From Betaproteobacteria bacterium (lineage in GTDB: Bacteria > Pseudomonadota > Gammaproteobacteria > Burkholderiales > Burkholderiaceae_C), in the NCBI GenBank assembly GCA_016704535.1, contig JADIZZ010000012.1, positions 148,563-212,562 on the forward strand: a DNA stretch of 64,000 nucleotides. Reading direction: 5' to 3'. Below the pieces are notes generated by a model, which was not told the origin of the DNA, did not search any database, and saw only the letters and a program-made list of their open reading frames with translations. The position numbers were made by a program, and so were the translations under genes. How positions within the stretch are numbered: position 1 is the first letter of the stretch; the number at the start of each line of letters is the position of its first letter. Shown here one piece after another: positions 35,122 to 44,791 of the stretch.

Positions 35122-38100
35122 ATGGCTGACGTCGCCTCCACCCCGCCCGCACCGCCGCCGGCGCCACTACTTGCGCCGGCAACTCCTGTGCGCACCGGGT
35201 TGTCGCTACTGGTGCCGTTGCTGAGCGTCGTCTCGCTGATCTTGCTGATCGTGTTGGGCACTGCTGGCGGCATGCGTTGGTTGCTGGTGACCGATGCCGG
35301 CACCGCCTGGCTGCTGCGGCAACTGCCAGCCCTGGAGATGCGTGGCTTCACGGGCGCGCTGGTGGGTCCGAGCTGGCGCGCCGAGAGCCTGCGCCTGCCT
35401 TGGGCCGGCGGCACGCAGTGGCTGCTGGTCGAGGGCCTGCAGGCCGAGGGCGTGCAGTGGCAATGGCGGCCGCACGGACACGCCTGGCTGGGGCTGCGCG
35501 CCACCGCAGTGTCGGCACGCCGGATCACCGTGCACACGGGCCCGCCGGGTCCGCCGGTGCCGCGCCCGCTGGCGCTGCCGGCAGCACTGAAACCACCACT
35601 GCACTTGGCGCTGGACGCGCTGCAGGTCGACGAGCTGGTGGTCGACGAGATGGCACCGCTGCGCACGCTGCGTGTGGCCGGGCTCGAACTCGACCCGCGT
35701 CCCGGAGCCTCGCACCACATCGACAAGTTCGAGCTGCAAGTGCAGAGTTTGCTGATTGCCGGCGACCTCAAGCTCGCCAACGCCCAGCCCTACGCCGTCA
35801 CTGCGCAGGCCACGCTGCGCCCGGCGCTGGAAGGCGACACGCCGGCCTGGGCCGCCGTGGTGGGCGTCAAGGGCACGGCGGCTGAACTCGACATCGAAGC
35901 GACGCTGCGCGGCAGGCCGCAAGGCAAGCTCGCCGCGCCCAAGCTCGACCTGCACGCCGGCCTGCGCCCGTTGCAGGCCTGGATGCTGTCCAGCCTGCAG
36001 TTGCAGACCGAAGCGCTCGACCTTGCCGCGCTGTCGCCGCGCGCACCATCGACGCGACTGACCGGCCAGGCCACGTTGAAGGGCGGCGACAAAGGCAGCC
36101 CGCTGGTGGTGCAGGTGCGTCTGGACAACGCGCAGCCCGGGCGCTGGGACGAAGGCCGGCTGCCGGTGCGGCAGTTGCTGCTCGATCTGGGCGGCCGGCT
36201 GGCGCAACCCGACCACGTCGACCTGACACGCTTCGAAGCGGCGCTGGCCGACGCCAACGGCAGCGCCGGCCGGGTCAGCGGCACCGGCATCTGGCAGGGC
36301 CATACGCTGACACTGGACACCCGCGTCGAGAGCCTCACGCCGCAGCGCCTGGACGGCCGCGCCGCGGCCATGACGCTGACCGGTCCCGTGGCGCTGACGC
36401 TGCGCGGACTGCGCTCGCCCGACTTCACCGCCGCCCCCCCCGCACCACTACCACCCGAGCTGCTCTGGAAGGTCGACCTGCAGGGCAAGCTCGACGGCAC
36501 GACGCAGGCGGTGCAGCTGCAGCTGGACGGCAGAGCGGACGACAACCGGCTCGAGCTCACGCGGGCCAGCGCGAAGTCCGGCGGCGCCAGCGCCGAGCTC
36601 AGCGCCAGCGTCACCCGCGCAAGCCGCGGCGAATGGGGCATCACCACCGCGGGCACGGTGACCGACTTCGACCCCCTGCCCTGGTGGCCCGGCGAGGCTG
36701 GCGGCGCCTGGCGCAAGGGCCCGCACCGCCTTTCCGGTGAGTGGAAGTTCGACCTGCGCGTGCCCGGCAACGCCGACCGCCTACCGCTGCTGGAACTGGC
36801 GCAGCGTGTGGCCGGCAACGGCCGGCTGCGGGTGCAGCGCTCGATGCTGGCGGGCGTGCCGCTGACGGCCGATCTGACGCTGGGCTACATGCCTTCAGCC
36901 GCGCCGATGCCGGCCACACTGGTGGCCGAAGTGCAACTGGGTCGCAACCACCTGCGCGTGGACGGTCGCGGCGACCCCGCCGGAAGCGGCGGCACCGACC
37001 GCTGGCGGATCAAGCTGGGGGCCGATGCACTCGCTGAGCTGGCGCCGCTGGCGCAGCTGCACCCGGCGCTGGCCGGCTGGACGCCGCGCGGCGGCAGCGT
37101 CGTTGCCACGCTGTCCGCCGACGGCCGCTGGCCCGCGATGCGCACCGAGGGCAGCGCCGAGGTGGCGCAGCTGCAGCTGGGGCCGCTGCGCCTGGCGCGT
37201 GGCACGGCGGCCTGGGGCCTGGAAACCGGCGGCGCCCAGCCGCTGGCGTTGAAACTCGACCTGGCCGACCTGAACTACGCGGGGCAGCGCGCCGACAACC
37301 TGCGCGCCGAGTTGCGTGGCACGCTGGCCGAGCACGAGATCGACATCTCCGGCGCCATGCCCGTCGTGCCGCCAATGGCGGTCGAGCGCCTGCTCGGTGT
37401 GCAGGTTCAGTCGGGCACGCGGGCCCAGATGCAGGCGCAGGGTCAGTGGATACCGAACCCGGCGGGCAGCGCCGGCGGCGGCCGCTGGAAGGCGCAGATC
37501 CAGCGCCTGATAGTCGGCTCATGGGACGGCAGCGGCGACACGGCGCCACCGGCCTCGGGCTGGATCGAGGCGCGCGACCTGCGTGCCGAGTTCGAGTTCG
37601 ATGCGGGCATGAAGCTCGTCGCGCTGCAGGCCGCACCCGGCCGCGTGCAACTGGCGAACACCGTGGCGCTGCGTTGGGAAGAGGTGAATGTCGACATGCG
37701 GGGCACGCAGCCCCTGGTGCGCCTGCGTGCCGACATCGAGTCCTTCGCGCTGGCACCGCTGCTGGCGCGCCTGCAGCCCGAGATGGGCTGGCAGGGCGAC
37801 TTGCGCCTGGCCGCGCGCGTCGACATCCGCGCCGCCGAGAAGATGGACGCCGACGTGGTCTTCGAGCGGGTCGACGGCGACCTCCACGTGGTCGGTGCCG
37901 ACAGCACGCAGCTGCTGGGCTTGAGCGAGGCACGCCTGGCCATATCAGCCCGCGACGGGGTCTGGCGCTTCACACCTGCCTTTCGCGGACGCAGCCTGGG
38001 CGAACTGGAGGGCGAAGTGCAGGTGCGGAGCACGCCAGAGCGCCGCTGGCCGCAGCCCGAGGACGTGGTCTCGGGCCGCCTTCAGGCGCGCGTGGCCGAC

Positions 38101-39387
38101 ATCGGCATCTGGAGCGCCTGGGTGCCTCCGGGTTGGCGACTTGTCGGCACGCTGAACACCACCGCCGTGCTGTCGGGCTCGTTTCGCAGCCCGAACATCG
38201 ACGGTGAACTCGGCGGCAGCGGCCTGGGCGCGCGCAATCTGCTGCAGGGCGTGAACGTGCGCGACGGCGAGGTGCTGGTGAAGCTGGAGGGCGACACCGC
38301 ACGCATCGAGCGCTTCACGCTGCGCGGCGGCGAAGGCAGCGCAAGCATCACCGGCAGTGCGCAGCTGGTCGGCAAGCCTTCGGCCAAGCTGCAGCTGAAG
38401 GCCGACCGGCTTCGAGTGCTGGGCCGCGTCGACCGCATGGTGACGGCAAGCGGCAACGCCGAGCTGCAGCTGAGCGCCGAGCGCACGCAGCTCGACGGCA
38501 AGTTCGTCATCGACGAGGCCTTCTACGACGCCAGCCGTGCCGACGCGCCTTCGCTGGACGACGACGTGACGCTGCGCCGCGGCGACGAGGATTTCAGCGC
38601 GCGCACCGACACTGGCGAGACGACGCCCAAGCGCAGCTTCGTGATGGCAGTGGACGTCGACCTGGGCCAGAAGGTGCACATCCGCGGCCGTGGCCTGGAT
38701 ACCGGTCTGCGCGGCCAGGTGCGCCTGAGCGCGCCAGGCGGACGGCTGGCCGTCACGGGCACCATCCGCACCGACGGCGGCACCTACGCCGCCTACGGCC
38801 AGGCGCTGGAGATCGAACGCGGCATCGTCGCCTTCAGCGGTGCGGCCGACAACCCGCGGCTGGACGTGCTGGCGCTGCGGCCAAAGATCGATCAGCGTGT
38901 GGGCGTGGCCATCACCGGCAACCTGCTCACACCCCGTGTGCGCCTCTTCAGCGAACCTGAGATGGGCGACTCGGAAAAGCTCTCGTGGCTGGTGCTGGGC
39001 CGGGCGCCCGAGGGCCTGGGCCGCAACGACACCGCGCTGCTGCAGCGCGCCGCCGTAGGATTGCTTGCGGGCGAGGGGGAAGCGCCCACCGATGCGCTGC
39101 TGAAGAACCTGGGCATCGACGAGATCTCGCTGCGGCAGGGCGAAGGCGACGTGCGTGAGACCATCATCACCGTAGGCAAGCAGCTCAGCAGGCGGTGGTA
39201 CGTGGGCTACGAGCGAGGCGTCAACGCCACAACGGGTTCCTGGCAGCTCATCTACCGCATCGCCCAGCGCTTCACGCTCCGCGCGCAAAGCGGCGAAGAC
39301 AGTGCCATCGACGTCATCTGGACCTGGCGCACCCAAGAAACGCCGGCCGACGCGGGCATGAGAAAATCAACCGTGGTACCGCGATGA
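35122..39387 (+). CDS. tamB: translocation and assembly module subunit TamB
   Basis: A 1,421-residue TamB protein. A Pro/Ala-rich start and one membrane anchor at about residues 30-52 are followed by a very long periplasmic stretch of beta-rich AsmA/TamB repeats, which form a hydrophobic groove between the two membranes. The C-terminal DUF490 domain is visible from about residue 1080 (VRLSAPGGRLAVTGTIRTDG, then SWLVLGRAPEGLG and LSRRWYVGYERGVNATTGSW). It partners TamA in lipid transport and outer-membrane biogenesis. It is full length and ends 34 bases before the tRNA gene. Confidence 0.95.
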   Translation: MADVASTPPAPPPAPLLAPATPVRTGLSLLVPLLSVVSLILLIVLGTAGGMRWLLVTDAGTAWLLRQLPALEMRGFTGALVGPSWRAESLRLPWAGGTQWLLVEGLQAEGVQWQWRPHGHAWLGLRATAVSARRITVHTGPPGPPVPRPLALPAALKPPLHLALDALQVDELVVDEMAPLRTLRVAGLELDPRPGASHHIDKFELQVQSLLIAGDLKLANAQPYAVTAQATLRPALEGDTPAWAAVVGVKGTAAELDIEATLRGRPQGKLAAPKLDLHAGLRPLQAWMLSSLQLQTEALDLAALSPRAPSTRLTGQATLKGGDKGSPLVVQVRLDNAQPGRWDEGRLPVRQLLLDLGGRLAQPDHVDLTRFEAALADANGSAGRVSGTGIWQGHTLTLDTRVESLTPQRLDGRAAAMTLTGPVALTLRGLRSPDFTAAPPAPLPPELLWKVDLQGKLDGTTQAVQLQLDGRADDNRLELTRASAKSGGASAELSASVTRASRGEWGITTAGTVTDFDPLPWWPGEAGGAWRKGPHRLSGEWKFDLRVPGNADRLPLLELAQRVAGNGRLRVQRSMLAGVPLTADLTLGYMPSAAPMPATLVAEVQLGRNHLRVDGRGDPAGSGGTDRWRIKLGADALAELAPLAQLHPALAGWTPRGGSVVATLSADGRWPAMRTEGSAEVAQLQLGPLRLARGTAAWGLETGGAQPLALKLDLADLNYAGQRADNLRAELRGTLAEHEIDISGAMPVVPPMAVERLLGVQVQSGTRAQMQAQGQWIPNPAGSAGGGRWKAQIQRLIVGSWDGSGDTAPPASGWIEARDLRAEFEFDAGMKLVALQAAPGRVQLANTVALRWEEVNVDMRGTQPLVRLRADIESFALAPLLARLQPEMGWQGDLRLAARVDIRAAEKMDADVVFERVDGDLHVVGADSTQLLGLSEARLAISARDGVWRFTPAFRGRSLGELEGEVQVRSTPERRWPQPEDVVSGRLQARVADIGIWSAWVPPGWRLVGTLNTTAVLSGSFRSPNIDGELGGSGLGARNLLQGVNVRDGEVLVKLEGDTARIERFTLRGGEGSASITGSAQLVGKPSAKLQLKADRLRVLGRVDRMVTASGNAELQLSAERTQLDGKFVIDEAFYDASRADAPSLDDDVTLRRGDEDFSARTDTGETTPKRSFVMAVDVDLGQKVHIRGRGLDTGLRGQVRLSAPGGRLAVTGTIRTDGGTYAAYGQALEIERGIVAFSGAADNPRLDVLALRPKIDQRVGVAITGNLLTPRVRLFSEPEMGDSEKLSWLVLGRAPEGLGRNDTALLQRAAVGLLAGEGEAPTDALLKNLGIDEISLRQGEGDVRETIITVGKQLSRRWYVGYERGVNATTGSWQLIYRIAQRFTLRAQSGEDSAIDVIWTWRTQETPADAGMRKSTVVPR

Positions 39388-39421
39388 GTCTGCGGCAGCG
39401 CCCAAGCGGCGCATGTCCGGC

Positions 39422-39497
39422 GCGGCTGTAGCTCAGTGGATAGAGCATCTCCCTCCTAAGGAGAGGGTCGCAGGTTCGATTCCTGCCAGCCGCACCA
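39422..39497 (+). tRNA. tRNA-Arg (anticodon CCT)
   Basis: A complete 76-base cloverleaf with encoded CCA. The acceptor stem GCGGCTG pairs with CAGCCGC, the D arm is GCTC/GAGC, the anticodon stem TCTCC/GGAGA encloses the loop CTCCTAA with anticodon CCT, and the T arm GCAGG/CCTGC holds TTCGATT. It reads AGG codons, rare in this GC-rich genome. It lies between tamB and the convergent iron permease gene. I see no integrase or duplicated 3' end that would mark an integrated element. Confidence 0.97.
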
Positions 39498-39522
39498 GCC
39501 TGCTTGCCATCGTCGGCGTGGG

Positions 39523-41163
39523 TCAAGCGGCAGCCGGCGCGCGCAGCGCACGGCTCAGCATCACCACCGGGATCAGACCCACGGCCACGATGGCCAGCGA
39601 AGGCAGTGCGGCCTCGGCCAGACGCTCGTCGCGTGCGAAGTTGTAGGCCACCACCGCCAGCGTGTCGCTGCCGAAAGGGCGCAGCACCAGCGTGGCAGGC
39701 AGTTCCTTCATCGCGTCGACGAAGACCAGCAGCGCCGCCGCCAGCGCCGAACGTTTCAGCAGCGGCAGGTGCAGTTGCGCGAACAGCCGCCAGGGGCCGC
39801 TGCCCAGCATGCGCGCGGTTTCATCGACGGCCGGTGGCACGCGGGCGTAACCCGCCTCCACGGTCTGCAGCGCCACGGCCGAAAAGCGCACGAGGTAGGC
39901 GTAGAGCAGGCCGAAGGCCGTGCCGGTGACGAGCCCTGCCACTCCCGCCTGCGGGAACTGCGCCTGCAGCCAGCCTGCCGGCAACAGGATGCCCACCGCG
40001 ATGACGGCGCCGGGCACTGCGTAGCCCAAAGACAGCACGCGCGCCGCCGGTCTCAGCACGGCGCCGCCGGGCGCGCCCTTCTGGCGCAGCGCAAAACCCA
40101 GCGCCAGCGCCAGCGCCGTGGCCGCCAGCGCGGCCGTGCCGGCGAGCCGGAAGCTGGCCGCCGCCCATTCGGCAAAGCGCGCCCAGGGCAGGCCGAACTC
40201 GCTGAACTGCGCCTCCTGCCAGAGCATGCGCGCCAGCCACAGCACCGGCAGCACGAAGCCCAGCAGCACCGGCATCCCGCACACGGCCCACGCCGCCACG
40301 GCAGCGCCGCCGCGCAGCACCAGCGGGCGTGCCTCAGCGCTGGTGGCGCCGGCGCGGCTGCCAGCGAAACGCAGCTTGCGCTGGGCCGTGCGCTCGGCCA
40401 GCAGCAACGCCGCCACCACCAGGAGCAGCACCGCCGCAAGTTGCGCGGCGGCCGTGCGGTCGTTCATCACCAGCCAGGCCTTGTAGATGCCGGTGCTGAA
40501 GGTGGACAGGCCGAAATAGGCGCCCACGCCGTAGTCGGCCAGCGTCTCCATCAGCGCCAGCGCGGTACCGGCGGCAATCGCCGGCCGCGCCATCGGCAGC
40601 GCCACCTTCAGCACACGGCGGCGCATCGGCGCGCCCAGCAGCCGCGCCGCCTCCATCAGCCGCACCGCACGCTCGCCCAAGGCCGCGCGTACGAGCAGAT
40701 AGACATAGGGGTAAAGGCACAATACGAAGAGGACCACCGCGCCGCCGAAGCTGCGCACGTCGGGCCAAAGCGGGGTTCTCGCGCCGCTCTGCCCCAACGC
40801 CTCGCGCAGGCCGCTCTGGAGCGGGCCGCTGAACTGCAGCGCATCGGTCCAGGCGTAGGCCAGCACGTAGGCCGGCATGGCCAATGGCAGCAACAGCGCC
40901 CACTCGAAGCTGCGGCGGCCGCGAAAGTCGTACAACGTCACCAGCGCCGCAGTGGCCGAGCCCAGCACCATCACGCCCAGGCCGACGAGAAACGCCAGCG
41001 CAGCCGACTGCAGCGCGTATTCGGGCAGCACGGTGTCGAGCTGGTGGCGCAATACCGCCAAGGCCGCGGCGTCGAGCGTGAACCAAGCCGCCAGCACACC
41101 CAGCACCGGCAGCGCCAGCAGCAGGCACAAGGGGGTCAGCAAGAAACTCAGCACACCACGCAT
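39523..41163 (-). CDS. ferric iron-type ABC transporter permease
   Basis: A 546-residue inner-membrane permease made of two fused binding-protein-dependent transport domains, as in FbpB/SfuB/FutB. About twelve membrane segments are visible. Each half has an EAA-type loop (EAARLLGAPMRRRVLKVALPMARPA and ETARMLGSGPWRLFAQLHLPLLKRS). The family imports Fe3+, with thiamine or phosphonate transport as less likely alternatives. The ATPase gene is divergent, 55 bases away. The periplasmic binding protein is not in the window. Confidence 0.9.
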   Translation of the reverse strand: MRGVLSFLLTPLCLLLALPVLGVLAAWFTLDAAALAVLRHQLDTVLPEYALQSAALAFLVGLGVMVLGSATAALVTLYDFRGRRSFEWALLLPLAMPAYVLAYAWTDALQFSGPLQSGLREALGQSGARTPLWPDVRSFGGAVVLFVLCLYPYVYLLVRAALGERAVRLMEAARLLGAPMRRRVLKVALPMARPAIAAGTALALMETLADYGVGAYFGLSTFSTGIYKAWLVMNDRTAAAQLAAVLLLVVAALLLAERTAQRKLRFAGSRAGATSAEARPLVLRGGAAVAAWAVCGMPVLLGFVLPVLWLARMLWQEAQFSEFGLPWARFAEWAAASFRLAGTAALAATALALALGFALRQKGAPGGAVLRPAARVLSLGYAVPGAVIAVGILLPAGWLQAQFPQAGVAGLVTGTAFGLLYAYLVRFSAVALQTVEAGYARVPPAVDETARMLGSGPWRLFAQLHLPLLKRSALAAALLVFVDAMKELPATLVLRPFGSDTLAVVAYNFARDERLAEAALPSLAIVAVGLIPVVMLSRALRAPAAA

Positions 41164-41174
41164 CGGAAACCTGA

Positions 41175-41193
41175 AATGCGAACAATGCTCATT
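41175..41193. promoter_or_regulatory. candidate Fur box between iron permease and ATPase
   Basis: The 19-base sequence AATGCGAACAATGCTCATT lies midway between the two divergent start codons. It resembles Fur sites of the type AATGCGAATnATTCTCATT that I know from betaproteobacteria, with about three differences, but matches the classical GATAATGATAATCATTATC only partly. The iron-transport assignment of both genes gives it support. Confidence 0.45.
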
Positions 41194-41218
41194 CAGGATG
41201 GGCGATTATGATCGGGGC

Positions 41219-42307
41219 ATGTTCCTGAGCCTGGAGTCGGTGGAGGTGCGCTACACACGCGCCGGCGGTAGCCGGGCCGCGGTGGACGGCGTCTCGCTGG
41301 GCCTGAGGGCCGGCCAGGTGGGCGTGCTGATCGGCCCGTCGGGCTGCGGCAAGACCTCGCTGTTGCGCGCCGTGGCCGGGCTGGAACGCTGCACTGCAGG
41401 GCGTGTGGTGATCGCGGGCGACACGTTGTCCGACGCGGCCGCTGGCGTGCATCTGGCGCCCGAGCTGCGCCGCATCGGCATGGTCTTCCAGGACTACGCG
41501 CTGTTTCCGCACCTGAGCGTGGCGGACAACATCGCCTTCGGCATCCAGACACTGCCGCGCAACGAACGCGCGCAGCGGGTGCAGCAGATGCTGGACCTGG
41601 TCGGCCTGGGCCACGCCGCGAAGCGCGCCCCTCACGAACTGTCGGGCGGCCAGCAGCAGCGCGTGGCGCTGGCCCGCGCGCTGGCGCCCAAGCCGCGCCT
41701 GTTGCTGCTGGACGAACCGTTCAGCAGCCTGGACATCGACCTGCGTGAGCGCCTGGCGCAAGAGGTACGCAGCATCCTCAAGGACAGCGGCACCACCGCG
41801 CTGCTGGTCACGCACGACCAGCTCGAGGCCTTTGCCGTGGGCGACGTCATCGGCGTCATGAACCAGGGCCGGCTGGAGCAGTGGGACGACGCCTACACGC
41901 TCTACCACCGCCCGCTCAGTCGCTTCGTCGCCGGTTTCATCGGCCACGGCGTCTTCGCGCCGGCGCAGATCGTGGCCTGCGCCACCGGCCCCTGCGTGCA
42001 CACGCCGCTGGGCGAGTTGCACGACATGGCCGGCTGCCCGCTGCCCGAGGCCTTTCCTCAGGGCGAGTGCGAGGTGCTGCTGCGCGCCGACGACATCGTG
42101 CACGACGACCACTCGCCAGTGCGCGCGATGATCGAACGAAAGGCCTTCCGCGGTTCCGAGTTTCTTTACACGCTGAGACTGGCCAGCGGCGAGCAGGTGC
42201 TGGCGCACGTACCGTCGCACCACGACCACCAGGTCGGTGAATGGGTGGGCATACGGGCCGAGGTCGACCATGTCGTGACCTTCCCGCGCGCGGCCGCCGC
42301 AGGTTGA
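41219..42307 (+). CDS. ferric iron-type ABC transporter ATP-binding protein
   Basis: A 362-residue ABC ATPase of the FbpC/PotA class. Walker A is GPSGCGKT near residue 40, the Q loop is in VFQDYALFPHL, the signature is LSGGQQQR, and Walker B is LLLLDEPFSSLD followed by the switch histidine in LVTHDQLEA. The C-terminal 120 residues form a TOBE-like domain (CEVLLRADDIVHDDHSP), as in FbpC. It energises the permease encoded divergently across the candidate Fur site. Confidence 0.92.
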   Translation: MFLSLESVEVRYTRAGGSRAAVDGVSLGLRAGQVGVLIGPSGCGKTSLLRAVAGLERCTAGRVVIAGDTLSDAAAGVHLAPELRRIGMVFQDYALFPHLSVADNIAFGIQTLPRNERAQRVQQMLDLVGLGHAAKRAPHELSGGQQQRVALARALAPKPRLLLLDEPFSSLDIDLRERLAQEVRSILKDSGTTALLVTHDQLEAFAVGDVIGVMNQGRLEQWDDAYTLYHRPLSRFVAGFIGHGVFAPAQIVACATGPCVHTPLGELHDMAGCPLPEAFPQGECEVLLRADDIVHDDHSPVRAMIERKAFRGSEFLYTLRLASGEQVLAHVPSHHDHQVGEWVGIRAEVDHVVTFPRAAAAG

Positions 42308-42431
42308 GCCGCCGCCGCGTCCTTCCCGCCAACACCGGAGCGTGCGCGGCCTGCGCAAAGGCACACGCTTTGCCGCACCCTGTTCTGTGCAACTTTCTCC
42401 CCGGTGTCGGCTCAGAGAGAGTGCCCGGTTC

Positions 42432-42437
42432 TATACT
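42432..42437 (+). promoter_or_regulatory. candidate -10 box for ctpA
   Basis: TATACT stands out in the 172-base gap before ctpA and would place the transcript start near 42444, about 36 bases before the ATG at 42480. No good -35 hexamer is seen 16-18 bases upstream. The rest of the gap holds no other feature that I can support. Confidence 0.4.
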
Positions 42438-42479
42438 GGGATGGCATTTGTTCGCACTTCTGCGAAAGGCGCGGTGAAC

Positions 42480-43925
42480 ATGGGTTCGAAGATCAAGTTT
42501 GCAGGCATCCTGGCCGTCGGCATGGTGGCCGGCGCGCTGACGACCATGCAGCTGCAGGCCGTGGCCCGAAACGCGCTGGCGCCGCTGCCGCTGGAAGAGG
42601 TGCAGCAGCTTGCCGCCGTCTTCGACCGTGTCAAGGCCGAGTACGTCGAGCCGGTGGACGAGAAGAAGCTCATCTCCGACGCCATCGCCGGCATGGTGGC
42701 CGGTCTGGACCCGCACAGCCAGTATTTCGACAAGAAGAGCTTCCGCGAATTCCGCGAAAGCACGGGCGGCCGGTTCGTCGGCATCGGCATCGAGATGGCG
42801 ATGGAAGAAGGCCTGGTCAAGGTCGTTTCGCCCATCGAGGGCAGCCCCGCCTTCCGCGTCGGCCTCAAGCCCGGTGACCTCATCACGCGCATCGACGACA
42901 GCCCGGTCAAGGGGCTCACGGTCGACCAGGCCGTCAAGAAGATGCGCGGCGAACCCAACACCAAGGTCGTGCTCACCGTCTTCCGCAAGACCGAAAGCCG
43001 CACCTTCCCGGTGACCATCGTCCGCGAAGAGATCCGCATGCAGAGCGTGCGCGCGAAGATGGTCGAGCCCGGTTACGGCTGGATCCGCGTCAGCCAATTC
43101 CAGGAGCGCACGGTCGATGACTTCGTGCGCAAGATGGACGAGCTCTACAAGCAAGACCCCAACATGAAGGGCCTGGTGCTCGACCTGCGCAACGACCCCG
43201 GCGGCCTGCTCGACGGGGCCGTGGCGCTGTCGGCTGCTTTCCTGCCTGCCGACGTGGTGGTCGTCACCACCAATGGCCAGCTGCCCGAAAGCCGCGCCAC
43301 CTTCCGAGCCAACCCCGAGTTCTACGCCCGCCGCGGCGGTGCCGACCCGCTGAAGAAGCTGCCCGCGGCGATGAAGAAGGTGCCGCTGGTGGTGCTGGTG
43401 AACGAAGGTTCTGCCTCTGCCAGCGAAATCGTCGCCGGCGCGCTGCAGGACCACAAGCGCGCCACCGTCATGGGCGCGCAGACCTTCGGCAAGGGGTCGG
43501 TGCAGACCATCCGTCCGCTGCCTTCCGACACCGCGCTGAAGATCACCACGGCGCGCTACTACACGCCCAGCGGCCGCAGCATCCAGGCCAAGGGCATCGT
43601 GCCGGACGTCTGGCTCGACGAGACGGCCGAAGGTAACGTTTACGCCGCGTTGCGCATGCGCGAGGCCGATCTGGAGCGCCACCTGGGCGGCGCCGACGAG
43701 AAGAAGGACGTCGAACGCGAGAAGGCGCGCGAGGAAGCGCGCAAGAAGCTCGAAGATCAGTTGGCCAAGACCAGAGAACCGGCCAAGCCACTGCCTGAGT
43801 TCGGCACGGCGGAAGATTTCCCTTTGCAGCAGGCGCTGAACCAGTTGCGTGGCCTGCCGGTGCTGGCCAGCAAGACCGCGCCCAGCGAGCAGCGTGCCGA
43901 AGCCCCCGCCGCGACGAAGAAGTAG
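42480..43925 (+). CDS. ctpA: C-terminal processing peptidase, S41 family
   Basis: A 481-residue periplasmic carboxy-terminal processing protease (tail-specific protease). A signal anchor at residues 1-25 is followed by a PDZ domain (about 95-165, GIGIEMAMEEGLVKVVSP) and the S41 core. The catalytic dyad is the serine in NEGSASASEI (about residue 311) and the lysine in TFGKGSVQ (about 338). The C-terminal 80 residues are charged and helical (DVEREKAREEARKKLEDQ). I prefer ATG 42480 over 42441, which lies next to the apparent -10 box. A terminator follows. Confidence 0.92.
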   Translation: MGSKIKFAGILAVGMVAGALTTMQLQAVARNALAPLPLEEVQQLAAVFDRVKAEYVEPVDEKKLISDAIAGMVAGLDPHSQYFDKKSFREFRESTGGRFVGIGIEMAMEEGLVKVVSPIEGSPAFRVGLKPGDLITRIDDSPVKGLTVDQAVKKMRGEPNTKVVLTVFRKTESRTFPVTIVREEIRMQSVRAKMVEPGYGWIRVSQFQERTVDDFVRKMDELYKQDPNMKGLVLDLRNDPGGLLDGAVALSAAFLPADVVVVTTNGQLPESRATFRANPEFYARRGGADPLKKLPAAMKKVPLVVLVNEGSASASEIVAGALQDHKRATVMGAQTFGKGSVQTIRPLPSDTALKITTARYYTPSGRSIQAKGIVPDVWLDETAEGNVYAALRMREADLERHLGGADEKKDVEREKAREEARKKLEDQLAKTREPAKPLPEFGTAEDFPLQQALNQLRGLPVLASKTAPSEQRAEAPAATKK

Positions 43926-43946
43926 GCCTGGCGCACCGCCTCGCGA

Positions 43947-43968
43947 AGCCCGCCACATGGCGGGTTTT
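43947..43968 (+). terminator. rho-independent terminator after ctpA
   Basis: A six-base stem CCCGCC / GGCGGG (43949-43954 and 43959-43964) with loop ACAT is followed directly by TTTT. It lies 22 bases after the ctpA stop codon. Confidence 0.85.
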
Positions 43969-44017
43969 GCACTTCTGGCCCCCACCGTCCGCCCTGTCCC
44001 CCTTTGAACCGGCTGCC

Positions 44018-44782
44018 ATGAACGACGAGCAACTGCTGCGCTACGCCCGCCACCTGATGCTTGACGACCTCGGCATCGAAGGCCAGCGCCGCCTGCTGGA
44101 CTCGCACGCGCTGGTCATCGGCGCCGGCGGGTTGGGCTCGCCGGCGGCGCTGTACCTGGCCACGGCCGGGGTCGGACGATTGACGGTGGTCGACCACGAC
44201 ACGGTGGACCTCACCAACCTGCAGCGCCAGATCGCGCACAACCTGTCGCGCGTGGGCCTGCCCAAGGCCGAGTCGGTGCGCGCCACGGTGGCGGCGTTGA
44301 ACCCCGACGTGCAGTTCCGCGCGCTGGTGCGTCGTGCGGATGCGGCGCTGCTCGACGAACTCGTACCGCAGGCCGAAGTGGTGCTGGATTGCAGCGACAA
44401 CTTCCACACCCGCCACGCGGTCAACGCTGCCTGCGTCAGGCACGGCAAGCCGCTGGTCTCGGGCGCCGCCATCGGCTGGGACGCGCAAATCAGCGTCTAC
44501 GACAGCCGCCAGCCGAATGCGCCCTGCTACGCCTGCATCTTCCCTCCCGAGGCCGCGCACGAGGACGTGGCCTGCGCGACGATGGGCGTGTTCGCGCCGC
44601 TGGTAGGCATCGTCGGCAGCGTGCAGGCCGCCGAGGCATTGAAACTGCTGGCCGGCGCCGGCCAGTCGCTGGCCGGCCGGCTGCTGATGCTGGACGCACG
44701 CCACATGGCCTGGGACAGCATCTCGCTGCAACGACAGCCGGCCTGCGCGGTGTGCGGCGGGCACCCCCCGCGACCGAAGTAA
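44018..44782 (+). CDS. MoeB/ThiF family E1-like adenylyltransferase
   Basis: A 254-residue E1-like enzyme that adenylates the C terminus of a ubiquitin-fold sulfur carrier such as MoaD or ThiS. Features are the nucleotide loop GAGGLGSPAALYLA, the NLQRQI segment with the arginine finger, the Asp of LDCSDNF, and a zinc site from two CxxC pairs (CYAC and CAVC). Length fits MoeB or ThiF without a rhodanese domain. With no moa or thi genes nearby, the exact sulfur carrier cannot be told. Confidence 0.9.
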   Translation: MNDEQLLRYARHLMLDDLGIEGQRRLLDSHALVIGAGGLGSPAALYLATAGVGRLTVVDHDTVDLTNLQRQIAHNLSRVGLPKAESVRATVAALNPDVQFRALVRRADAALLDELVPQAEVVLDCSDNFHTRHAVNAACVRHGKPLVSGAAIGWDAQISVYDSRQPNAPCYACIFPPEAAHEDVACATMGVFAPLVGIVGSVQAAEALKLLAGAGQSLAGRLLMLDARHMAWDSISLQRQPACAVCGGHPPRPK

Positions 44783-44791
44783 GCTGCACGC

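Noticed and set aside
39422..39497. tRNA-Arg as the attachment site of a genomic island
   Set aside because: No integrase, direct repeat of the tRNA 3' end or shift in base composition is seen on either side. The neighbours are core genes.
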